A DNA stretch of 6,828 nt, taken from positions 1 to 6,828 of the forward strand of contig JBJTOP010000154.1 in the NCBI GenBank assembly GCA_046074645.1, given 5' to 3'. The translations under genes and the position numbers were made by a program. This DNA comes from SXXK01 sp046074645. Lineage in GTDB: Bacteria > Planctomycetota > Planctomycetia > Planctomycetales > Planctomycetaceae. Shown here in pieces: positions 1 through 6,239 of this stretch; positions within the stretch are counted from its first letter, which is position 1; every line of letters starts with the position of its first letter. Below the pieces are notes generated by a model that saw nothing but the letters and a program-made list of their open reading frames with translations, did not search any database and was not told where the DNA came from.

Positions 1-986
1 TCCTCGTCGTCGCCGACGCCGTGCTGGCCAATTCCCACGCTGCTGAATTCTCTGCGGCCCTGAAAGCCGCCCATGCCGAAGTCCACTGCATCCACGTCCC
101 CTCCGGGGAAAGCTCAAAATCGTTGCAGCAGACGCAGCGGCTCTATGACGCTCTGGTCGATATGTCCGCCGATCGCCGCACAATCGTGGCCGCCGTCGGC
201 GGTGGCGTCACGGGAGATCTGGCAGGATTTGCAGCAGCCACCTACGCGAGGGGACTGAGATTCATTCAGGTCCCCACAACGCTCCTGTCCATGGTCGATA
301 GTTCCGTGGGTGGAAAAACCGGAATCAATCACCCAAAGGGCAAGAACCTGATCGGCGCCTTCCACCAGCCCGCAGGAGTGCTCATCGACGAATCCACACT
401 CGCAACACTTCCCGACCGCGACTACCGCTCCGGTTTGGCCGAAGTGGTAAAATACGGTGTCATTCTCGACGCCGACTTTTTCAGTTACCTCGAACAACAC
501 ACCTCGCAGCTCAACGCCCGTGACCCGGAAGTGCTCAACACCGTCATCGCCCACAGCTGCCAGCTCAAGGCAGACGTCGTTCAGGCCGACGAATTCGAAA
601 CCACAGGCCTCCGCGCAGTCCTGAATTACGGCCACACGTTCGGCCACGCCTTCGAAGCACTTTCAGGCTACGGGCAACTGCTCCACGGAGAGGCCGTCTC
701 CATCGGAATGCTCTGCGCCAGCCGTCTTGCCGAACACCTGGGTCGAATTTCCCGCGCTGAAACCCTCAGGCAGCGTCAGCTTCTGCAGGCCCTCGGGCTG
801 CCGATCACCGTACCCTCCGAATTGCGGCAGCGGCAGGCTGAGATATTGCAGTGCATGCTGCTGGACAAGAAAACTGAAAGTCGGCAGCTGCGATTCGTTC
901 TTCCCGACCGCATCGGCCACGTGGAAACCGTCCGCAACGTGGATTCTCAGCTCGCGCTGTCAGCTCTTACCGATTTTACCGATTAA
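1..986 (+). CDS. aroB: 3-dehydroquinate synthase, 5'-truncated by window edge
   Basis: AroB converts DAHP to 3-dehydroquinate, the second step of the cytoplasmic shikimate pathway, using NAD and a divalent metal. The frame is open to the left edge: codons from position 3 read LVVADA before the GTG at 21, so that GTG is an internal Val and the true start lies outside. About 327 residues are visible, against roughly 360 for the family, so some 30 N-terminal residues are missing. Seen motifs are the NAD-binding loop GGGVTGDLAG (198-227), VPTTLLSMVDSSVGGKTGIN (282-341), GLAEVVKYG with the presumed metal ligand Glu at 441-443, NYGHTFGHAFE with a His at 633-635, and LHGEAVSIGM with a His at 684-686. 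All three metal ligands are present and there is no frameshift. It is a housekeeping gene, 273 nt from the polysaccharide genes, and probably not functionally linked to them. The family call is very secure. Confidence 0.97.
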   Translation, partial: LVVADAVLANSHAAEFSAALKAAHAEVHCIHVPSGESSKSLQQTQRLYDALVDMSADRRTIVAAVGGGVTGDLAGFAAATYARGLRFIQVPTTLLSMVDSSVGGKTGINHPKGKNLIGAFHQPAGVLIDESTLATLPDRDYRSGLAEVVKYGVILDADFFSYLEQHTSQLNARDPEVLNTVIAHSCQLKADVVQADEFETTGLRAVLNYGHTFGHAFEALSGYGQLLHGEAVSIGMLCASRLAEHLGRISRAETLRQRQLLQALGLPITVPSELRQRQAEILQCMLLDKKTESRQLRFVLPDRIGHVETVRNVDSQLALSALTDFTD

Positions 987-1143
987 ATCGATCAGAACAG
1001 CTGGAAGACACTCCGCGATTGGTGGGCCTCTGCTGGATGATCAGAAGCACATTTCCACGGGAATCAGCACGCACGAATAATCCGCAAAGACGGCCCGCAA
1101 CTTTTGACGATGGCGACTCACACGCGGACCCAATAATTCCGGC

Positions 1144-1241
1144 GATTCCGAATATTCCCCGCTTTCATTCGCAAAAAACTCAAATCCGTGCTGGATCTTC
1201 CGATTTTCCACCCCAAAAATGCACGTCGGAATATCTGAATC
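1144..1241. repeat. imperfect inverted repeat upstream of the kinase gene
   Basis: The left arm GATTCCGAATATTCC (1144-1158) can pair with the right arm GGAATATCTGAATC (1228-1241). Seven contiguous pairs (ATATTCC with GGAATAT) and five more (GATTC with GAATC) flank a small 3/2-nt internal mismatch, and the arms are 69 nt apart. The left arm also contains the 8-bp palindrome GAATATTC (1150-1157). The right arm ends 4 nt before the purine-rich ribosome binding site. It could be a paired operator, a 5'-UTR structure or chance in AT-rich DNA. Only the pairing is seen; any function is inference. Confidence 0.35.
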
Positions 1242-1245
1242 ACAA

Positions 1246-1251
1246 GCGGAG
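1246..1251 (+). promoter_or_regulatory. ribosome binding site of the kinase gene
   Basis: GCGGAG lies 8 nt before the GTG at 1260, and its GGAG core (1248-1251) fits the 16S rRNA tail at normal spacing. An in-frame stop (TGA 1236-1238) sits just upstream, so GTG 1260 is the earliest possible start. This site supports GTG over internal ATG codons. It is the clearest Shine-Dalgarno sequence in the window. Confidence 0.65.
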
Positions 1252-1259
1252 CACTATCA

Positions 1260-3653
1260 GTGTCAACGGCCCAAATCGACTCGCAACTGGCACAGAAGCT
1301 CGCCGACGACTCCACCCCAGGCCTGGATCTCGTCGGTTTCATTCGCCGCCGCAAGTCGTTCGTGATTCTCTTCGGACTTCTCGGTACCGGCGTCGGCTAC
1401 ATGATGCTCAACCGCGAAATCCCTCAGTACCGCGCCGAAGCCATGGTGCAGGTCATCCACCGCCAGTCAGACCCGCGACTGCGGGACATGATGGCAGAAA
1501 AAGACCTCACTGACGCCGTCTTTGTGCTCAAAAGCCCGCGCACCCTCTCCGCCGCCTACAAAAATCACGGCCTCTCCAGCAAGTCAACTCTGTCCGGTAT
1601 GCCCGAGGAAGAGGCAATGGCCACCATGGGTGGAATGCTCTCCGCCCGCTCTCTCTCCCCCAGTGTAATCTCAATCTCGGTTACAGGTACCAACCCCGAG
1701 GACATCCGGGACATCGCCAACGCAGCATCTGAAGAATATGTGCTCGCCCAAAAGGAAAACTACAAAGACGCCTCCGAAGAACTCAAACTCATCCTCAGCC
1801 GAGCCCGCGACGAATTCCTCGAAATGCTCCGAAACGCCGAACAGGAGTACGCTCAGTTCCGCGAAACATCCAATCTGTCAACCGACGGCGACAACCCCTA
1901 TCGCATTCGTGCCCGGTCAGCTGAAGCCAAGGTCGCTGAATACGAACTCCAGAAGGCCGAACTCCAAGCCGAACTCGAACAACTCCGTGATGCACTCTCA
2001 AAAGGTGGCTCACGCGAAGCCATTTTCCTCCTCGTCACCAACAACCGCCCCAATTCCGAACGTCAGGGAATCTCCACCAGCTCAACGGACGGCATGAGCG
2101 AACAACTCTTCCCGCTCTACCTCGAAGAAGCTCGACTCAGCGCAGAACTCGGACCAGGTCACCCGCGGCTGAAAGAACTGCAGCGAAAAATTCTAATGAC
2201 CCGCCAGCACCTCCAGGATATCGCGGGACTCGCTGCCGCCAGCAAAGATGCTGCAGCCGCCAGAGGCAACACAGAGGGAACCGCAGAACTCCCCGAAGAA
2301 GCCCCGGCCGAAGACTTCCTCACCGTCTACCTCAAGTCACTCGAACAGCAGCTCAGCATCATCCAGAGACAACAGGAATCAGTAAAGTCACTCGCTGACA
2401 GCGAAGACCTGCTCGCTCGAAAACTCATGATGGAAGAAATCGAAGACAAAAACAAAAAAGCCGAAATCGACCGCCTCTCAAGCCTCTTCAACGAAACCAC
2501 CCTGTCCATCAGCGAAGTGCAGGTCAACGCCGGAATGGGCGGAGTCACCGCGCAGGTGCTCTCCAAGGCCAGAACCGGCGTCAAGATTTCCCCCATCATG
2601 GAGCGTTTTCTCGGCATGGGGGCTCTGCTCGGCGCACTCTTCGGACTCGGTATCGGCTACCTCATCGAAATGGCTGACCGATCCTTCCGCAAGCCAGAAG
2701 ACATCATCCGGGAATTCGGAGTGCCAATCATGGGGCACATCCCCTTCATCACCGAACAACGGCTCAAAGCCGCCCCGGAAGACAGCAAGTTCGATCGCTC
2801 CGCCATCTCTGTACACCTCCCCCGATCCCGACCCGCAGAAGCCTTCCGCGCAATTCGCACAGCAGTCTGCTTCAGTGCTCTGGGGGGCGAACATCGCGTC
2901 ATCTCTGTCACCAGCCCCGCTGCCGGTGACGGAAAATCCACCCTCGCACTCAACCTCGCCATCTCGCTTGCACAGTCCGGAAAGAAAACCGTCATCATCG
3001 AAAGCGACCTGCGACGACCCAAAGTACACAAGCTCACCGGTGCCGACAACAAGTCCGGAGTCGTGGACGTACTCCGCGGTTCCATGCCACTCGACACCGT
3101 GATTCAGCCGACGCAGGTTCCCGATCTCAGTGTGATCCCCTGCGGCCCACGCCCAAAAGACCCCGCCGAATTGCTCGCCCGACCGGAATACGAACGACTC
3201 CTCGATGACCTCAGAGCTCGATTCGATTACGTTATCGTCGATACCCCCCCAGTCCTCGCTGTGACAGACCCAGCGGGTGTTGCTGCCCGTGTTGACGGTG
3301 TGATCGTCTGCATGAGGCTCAGTCGACACACGCGCGAACTCGGTAAACGCACCATCGAGTCACTCAGAGACATCGGTGCCACCGTTGCAGGCATCGTCAT
3401 CAATGGTGTCGAAGAACGAGACGCCTACGGCTACGGCAACTACCGCTACTCCGACTACCGCTACTACTACAAAAACTACAACTACAAATACGGCTACGGC
3501 AGGTACGGCTCCTACAACTCCTATTCCGAAACCGAAGGCTCCGAATACTACTCGGATGACAAAGCAAGCCAGGCCCGACAGCCGTCACTGCCCATCGTCG
3601 TGGAGCCTGCCCCGGAAGAGGATGCTCCGGTTTCCGAAAAGAACCCCGACTGA
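1260..3653 (+). CDS. Wzc-type polysaccharide co-polymerase / bacterial tyrosine autokinase
   Basis: An inner-membrane protein of 797 residues that would set polysaccharide chain length and control export through tyrosine autophosphorylation. Domains in order: short cytoplasmic N-terminus; Wzz-like region with TM1 at about 33-50; periplasmic part (about 51-445) rich in charged heptad-like coiled coil, clearest at 165-245 and 355-410, with an Ala/Glu/Pro-rich stretch at 325-352; Gly-rich TM2 at about 450-469; then RSFRKPEDI and the cytoplasmic BY-kinase domain. That domain has Walker A GDGKST (556-561), Walker A' VIIESDLRRP (578-587) and Walker B VIVDTPP (658-664). Walker A' has Glu581 where many homologues have Asp. 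The tail (723-764) holds 17 tyrosines, the expected autophosphorylation cluster. Leu codons are mostly CTC here, whereas fcl uses more CTG. The start is GTG with a good ribosome binding site. It is the first gene of the locus. The family is secure; the polymer is unknown. Confidence 0.93.
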   Translation: MSTAQIDSQLAQKLADDSTPGLDLVGFIRRRKSFVILFGLLGTGVGYMMLNREIPQYRAEAMVQVIHRQSDPRLRDMMAEKDLTDAVFVLKSPRTLSAAYKNHGLSSKSTLSGMPEEEAMATMGGMLSARSLSPSVISISVTGTNPEDIRDIANAASEEYVLAQKENYKDASEELKLILSRARDEFLEMLRNAEQEYAQFRETSNLSTDGDNPYRIRARSAEAKVAEYELQKAELQAELEQLRDALSKGGSREAIFLLVTNNRPNSERQGISTSSTDGMSEQLFPLYLEEARLSAELGPGHPRLKELQRKILMTRQHLQDIAGLAAASKDAAAARGNTEGTAELPEEAPAEDFLTVYLKSLEQQLSIIQRQQESVKSLADSEDLLARKLMMEEIEDKNKKAEIDRLSSLFNETTLSISEVQVNAGMGGVTAQVLSKARTGVKISPIMERFLGMGALLGALFGLGIGYLIEMADRSFRKPEDIIREFGVPIMGHIPFITEQRLKAAPEDSKFDRSAISVHLPRSRPAEAFRAIRTAVCFSALGGEHRVISVTSPAAGDGKSTLALNLAISLAQSGKKTVIIESDLRRPKVHKLTGADNKSGVVDVLRGSMPLDTVIQPTQVPDLSVIPCGPRPKDPAELLARPEYERLLDDLRARFDYVIVDTPPVLAVTDPAGVAARVDGVIVCMRLSRHTRELGKRTIESLRDIGATVAGIVINGVEERDAYGYGNYRYSDYRYYYKNYNYKYGYGRYGSYNSYSETEGSEYYSDDKASQARQPSLPIVVEPAPEEDAPVSEKNPD
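3426..3551 (+). repeat. TAC-rich low-complexity tract encoding the tyrosine cluster
   Basis: Within 126 nt (42 codons) there are 17 Tyr codons, 16 TAC and one TAT, interspersed with Gly, Asn, Arg, Lys and Ser codons. Short near-repeats such as GGCTACGGC and AACTACAA recur, including three consecutive TACs at 3462-3470. The tract forms the kinase's C-terminal phosphorylation tail (residues 723-764). Such near-repetitive DNA could vary in length by slippage or recombination. That is an inference, since only one allele is seen. Confidence 0.85.
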
Positions 3654-3709
3654 AGCTCAACTCCACCTCAGCCCCGCATCAACTCGTCCCGCTGCGGAAC
3701 TCAACCTGC

Positions 3710-5011
3710 ATGCCCCGCTCTCCAGTCGCCCGAATCTCGCAGCCTCGGGTTCTGTTCCTCAACAGATCCTACTGGCCCGATATGGAGGCGACAGGGCAAC
3801 TCCTCACAGAACTCTGCGAGGGACTCGCACATGATTTCCTCATCGAGGTGCTCGCAGGTCAGCCCAACAGCGTTAACCCCCTCGCCCCAGCAGACTGGCA
3901 GCGACTCGCCCAACACCGCGGTGTCCTGATCCGTCGTCTGAAACACACAAGGTTTCCCAAACGACGTATCTGGGCGAGGCTGGTAAATTACTTCACATTT
4001 TCTCTGTCCGTCTGCCGCACTCTGCAACGCTGGCCAACCCCCGACGTTGTCGTCTTCGAAACAGACCCCTTTCTGCTTGCCTTCGAAGCACAACGCCTGC
4101 AGCAACGCACCGGCTGCAGACTCGTAGGCTACCTCCAGGATATTCATCCGGACGTTGGAATCGCAATCGGAAAGATTCGCAACAGCTTCGCCGTGCGAAG
4201 GCTGCGCAATTCACTCTTCGACGTTTATCGCAGCTGTGACAGAGTCGTGGTGCTCAGCGAAGACATGCGACAACTTCTTGCTGCAAACGGCGTCTGCCCA
4301 GACCGGATTTCAGTAATTCCCAATTGGGCAGACACAGAGAAAATTGTCCCCTCCACAACCACAAGCCGGTTTCGAGTCGAACACGGACTCGTGGACAAGT
4401 TTCTCGTCATGTACTCCGGAAATCTTGGCCTCACCCAGCGACTCAGTGACTTTGTCGCGGCCGCCGAACTGCTCGTGGACGACGCTCGAATTCACTTCGC
4501 ATTTGTCGGTCGCGGTTCACTCGAATCGGAACTGCGTTCTGAAGTGTCCAAACGACGCCTGCCTAATATCAGCTTCTTCGACTATCAGCCTCGCGAGCAG
4601 CTTGCCGACAGTTTGTCCGCTGCCGATCTGCACCTCGTGCCACTCGCTGCCGAACTTGTCAGGTATCTGATGCCCAGCAAACTCTATGGGATATTCGCCG
4701 CCGGCCGTGCCTGCCTCACCAACGCGCCTGCCGGCTCCGAACTCCACCGCCTCATCGCTGACAATCAGGCTGGATTCGCAGTGCCATCCGGCAGTATTCA
4801 GGAAATTGCCAATGCCATTCGCAGGGCGGCCTCCAGCCCTGAACTGCTGCAAACTATGAATCTCAATGCCCGGCAACTGGCCGAAACGCACTTCAGCCGC
4901 CCACTTTGTATCGATCAGTTTCGCAGCCTGCTGCTGGATGTGCTCAGTCAGCCACGGCAGTGCTGCCCCGCCGGCCCGCACACACACAGTCGCAGCACCA
5001 CTCCAACCTGA
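3710..5011 (+). CDS. GT4-like glycosyltransferase (GT-B fold)
   Basis: A 433-residue transferase that probably moves a sugar from a nucleotide-sugar donor to a lipid-linked polysaccharide intermediate at the cytoplasmic membrane face. The N-terminal Rossmann half starts RVLFLNRSYWPDMEATGQ (13-30), followed by LLTELCEGLA and LAGQPN (48-53). The donor-binding half has VIPNWAD (202-208), VMYSGNLGLTQR (233-244), FAFVGRGS (263-270) and MPSKLYGIFAAGR (321-333). These resemble the WcaI/WbuB-type branch of GT4, in which SK occupies the place of the usual glutamate of the EX7E motif. There is no signal peptide; a hydrophobic stretch near 92-103 may aid membrane contact. The ATG follows the kinase stop by 56 nt with only a weak CGGA 11 nt before it, so co-transcription is likely. 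Nearby fcl and gmd hint at a fucosyl or related 6-deoxyhexosyl donor, but the specificity cannot be read from the sequence. Confidence 0.88.
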   Translation: MPRSPVARISQPRVLFLNRSYWPDMEATGQLLTELCEGLAHDFLIEVLAGQPNSVNPLAPADWQRLAQHRGVLIRRLKHTRFPKRRIWARLVNYFTFSLSVCRTLQRWPTPDVVVFETDPFLLAFEAQRLQQRTGCRLVGYLQDIHPDVGIAIGKIRNSFAVRRLRNSLFDVYRSCDRVVVLSEDMRQLLAANGVCPDRISVIPNWADTEKIVPSTTTSRFRVEHGLVDKFLVMYSGNLGLTQRLSDFVAAAELLVDDARIHFAFVGRGSLESELRSEVSKRRLPNISFFDYQPREQLADSLSAADLHLVPLAAELVRYLMPSKLYGIFAAGRACLTNAPAGSELHRLIADNQAGFAVPSGSIQEIANAIRRAASSPELLQTMNLNARQLAETHFSRPLCIDQFRSLLLDVLSQPRQCCPAGPHTHSRSTTPT

Positions 5012-5073
5012 TCTGCATCCCCACTGCAGCCCTGACCGCCCGTCTCACACAACAGTCTGTTCTCGGTGTCCCT

Positions 5074-6027
5074 ATGCTCGCCCCAGACACTTCCATCTAC
5101 GTCGCCGGACATCGTGGTATGGTGGGTTCGGCCGTCGTGCGTTCCCTGCAACAGCAGGGTTTCAGCCGACTGCTGCTGCGTTCTCGCACCGAGCTGGATC
5201 TGACAAATCAGTCCGCCGTGCAGTCGTTCTTTAACGAACATCGCCCTGAAGCTGTTGTGTTCGCAGCCGCCCGGGTAGGCGGTATCATGGCAAACAGCAC
5301 ATACCCGGCAGATTTCCTCTACGAAAATCTCATCATGGCCGGCAATGCAGTCAATGCCGCATGGAAAGCTGGCACACAGCGCTTCCTGTTTCTCGGAAGC
5401 ACCTGCATCTACCCGCGACTTGCACCCCAGCCAATTCCCGAAGACAGCCTCCTCACACTGCCCCTCGAACCCACAAATGAGGCCTACGCTATTGCGAAAA
5501 TTGCCGGCCTGAAACTCTGCGAATTCCACCGCCGTCAACATGGTGTCCTGTTTCATTCGGCTATGCCCACCAACCTCTATGGTCCCGGCGATAACTACCA
5601 TCCGCAGAACAGCCACGTGCTGCCCGCGATGATTCGCAGATTTCACGAAGCAACCGTTACCGGTGCTCAGGAAGTTCGCATCTGGGGAACCGGAACGCCG
5701 CTCAGAGAATTCCTCCACGTCAACGATCTCGCTGCCGCCATTCTCCATCTGCTCCAACTGCCCGACCCACCGGACCTCGTGAATGTCGGCAGTGGTCAGG
5801 AAATCAGTATTCTGGAACTGGCACAACTGGTCGCTCGGGTGGTTGGCTACACAGGTCGCATCACAACGGATCCCTCGAAGCCGGACGGCACCCCCAGAAA
5901 GCTCTGTGATATTCGTCGAATCCAGTCAACCGGATGGCAACCCCGCATCGCCCTCGAAGACGGTATCCGTGACGCCTGGCAGGATTTTCTGAATGCCTCC
6001 AGCGACAGCAGCCTGCGAAACATCTGA
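5074..6027 (+). CDS. fcl: GDP-L-fucose synthase
   Basis: This enzyme (also called WcaG) epimerises GDP-4-keto-6-deoxy-D-mannose at C3 and C5, then reduces it with NADPH to GDP-L-fucose in the cytoplasm. The 317-residue short-chain dehydrogenase-type protein begins with a nucleotide-binding loop VAGHRGMVGSA (10-20). Catalytic positions are intact: Ser109 and Cys111 in GSTCIYP, Tyr138 and Lys142 in YAIAK, and His181 in NSHVLPAM. These lie two residues later than in the E. coli enzyme (Ser107, Cys109, Tyr136, Lys140, His179). The C-terminal signature SKPDGTPRKLCD (268-279) is also typical. I chose ATG 5074 because the glycine-rich strand starts right after it and the length then matches the family. 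An in-frame ATG at 4906 would add 56 unrelated residues overlapping the upstream gene. No good Shine-Dalgarno sequence precedes 5074. The gap to the upstream stop is 62 nt, so the gene is probably in the same transcript. Confidence 0.95.
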   Translation: MLAPDTSIYVAGHRGMVGSAVVRSLQQQGFSRLLLRSRTELDLTNQSAVQSFFNEHRPEAVVFAAARVGGIMANSTYPADFLYENLIMAGNAVNAAWKAGTQRFLFLGSTCIYPRLAPQPIPEDSLLTLPLEPTNEAYAIAKIAGLKLCEFHRRQHGVLFHSAMPTNLYGPGDNYHPQNSHVLPAMIRRFHEATVTGAQEVRIWGTGTPLREFLHVNDLAAAILHLLQLPDPPDLVNVGSGQEISILELAQLVARVVGYTGRITTDPSKPDGTPRKLCDIRRIQSTGWQPRIALEDGIRDAWQDFLNASSDSSLRNI

Positions 6028-6239
6028 ATCCCCTGACCGCTTTATCCGGTGCAGTCGCTGCGATACCACCAACTATCAGATTTTTACCCGCTCCTGCACC
6101 CGTTGGATTGATTTTCAAATTCCGCCACTTTTCCTCCCGAAGTAGCTTAGCCAGCCTCCGCCCCGACAGGTTTGACCGAAAACCACCTCAGACTCCCCCC
6201 TGACTGGCTCTACTTTCAATCTTCACCCGCAGCTTCTCC
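6028..6239. other. intergenic region between fcl and gmd
   Basis: A 212-nt gap with no plausible gene. It is noticeably pyrimidine-rich on the + strand, especially at 6185-6239. Small hairpins are possible: GCAG-tcg-CTGC (6051-6061), and GGTTT/AAACC around a 6-nt loop (6169-6184). Neither is followed by a T-run that would make a clear terminator. No well-spaced sigma70-type promoter is evident. The gap is over three times the other spacings in the locus, so gmd may have its own promoter or leader, but nothing here proves it. Confidence 0.6.

Larger units (their letters stand above)
987..1259. other. intergenic region between aroB and the polysaccharide locus
   Basis: This 273-nt stretch has no convincing gene. 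It is visibly more AT-rich than its flanks, especially at 1130-1245, with A-runs at 1172-1177 and 1216-1219. A promoter for the downstream operon would be expected here, but I see no well-spaced -35/-10 pair. I also see no strong GC hairpin followed by a T-run to end aroB transcription. It holds an imperfect inverted repeat (1144-1158 with 1228-1241) and the ribosome binding site of the kinase gene. Confidence 0.7.

Noticed and set aside
1104..1137. Possible promoter: TTGACG (1104-1109) with AATAAT (1132-1137)
   Set aside because: The spacer is 22 nt, too long for a normal sigma70 promoter, and no other -10 sits at 16-18 nt.
1019..1513. Plus-strand open frame covering the aroB-kinase gap and the start of the kinase gene
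   Set aside because: It overlaps the first 250 nt of the kinase in another frame. Its product is Arg/Pro-rich with no domain, and there is no good ribosome binding site.
2478..3329. Long minus-strand open frame (283 codons) opposite the kinase gene
   Set aside because: It lies wholly inside a well-supported + strand gene. Its composition follows from the C-rich third positions of that gene, and it matches no recognisable protein.
4906..5073. N-terminal extension of fcl from ATG 4906
   Set aside because: It overlaps the glycosyltransferase end by 106 nt, adds 56 residues unlike the family and would place the nucleotide-binding strand abnormally deep in the protein. ATG 5074 fits.
4948..5826. 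Long minus-strand open frame (292 codons) opposite fcl
   Set aside because: It is antisense to intact catalytic motifs of GDP-L-fucose synthase and has no recognisable domains; it is a shadow of the third-position bias.
6051..6061. Small hairpin GCAG-tcg-CTGC after fcl as a terminator
   Set aside because: It has only four stem pairs, and the nearest T-run is about 20 nt downstream, so it does not look like an intrinsic terminator.
6169..6184. Hairpin GGTTT/AAACC with an overlapping TTGACC as a gmd regulatory site
   Set aside because: It has only five pairs with no extension, and no -10 element lies at a suitable distance from TTGACC.
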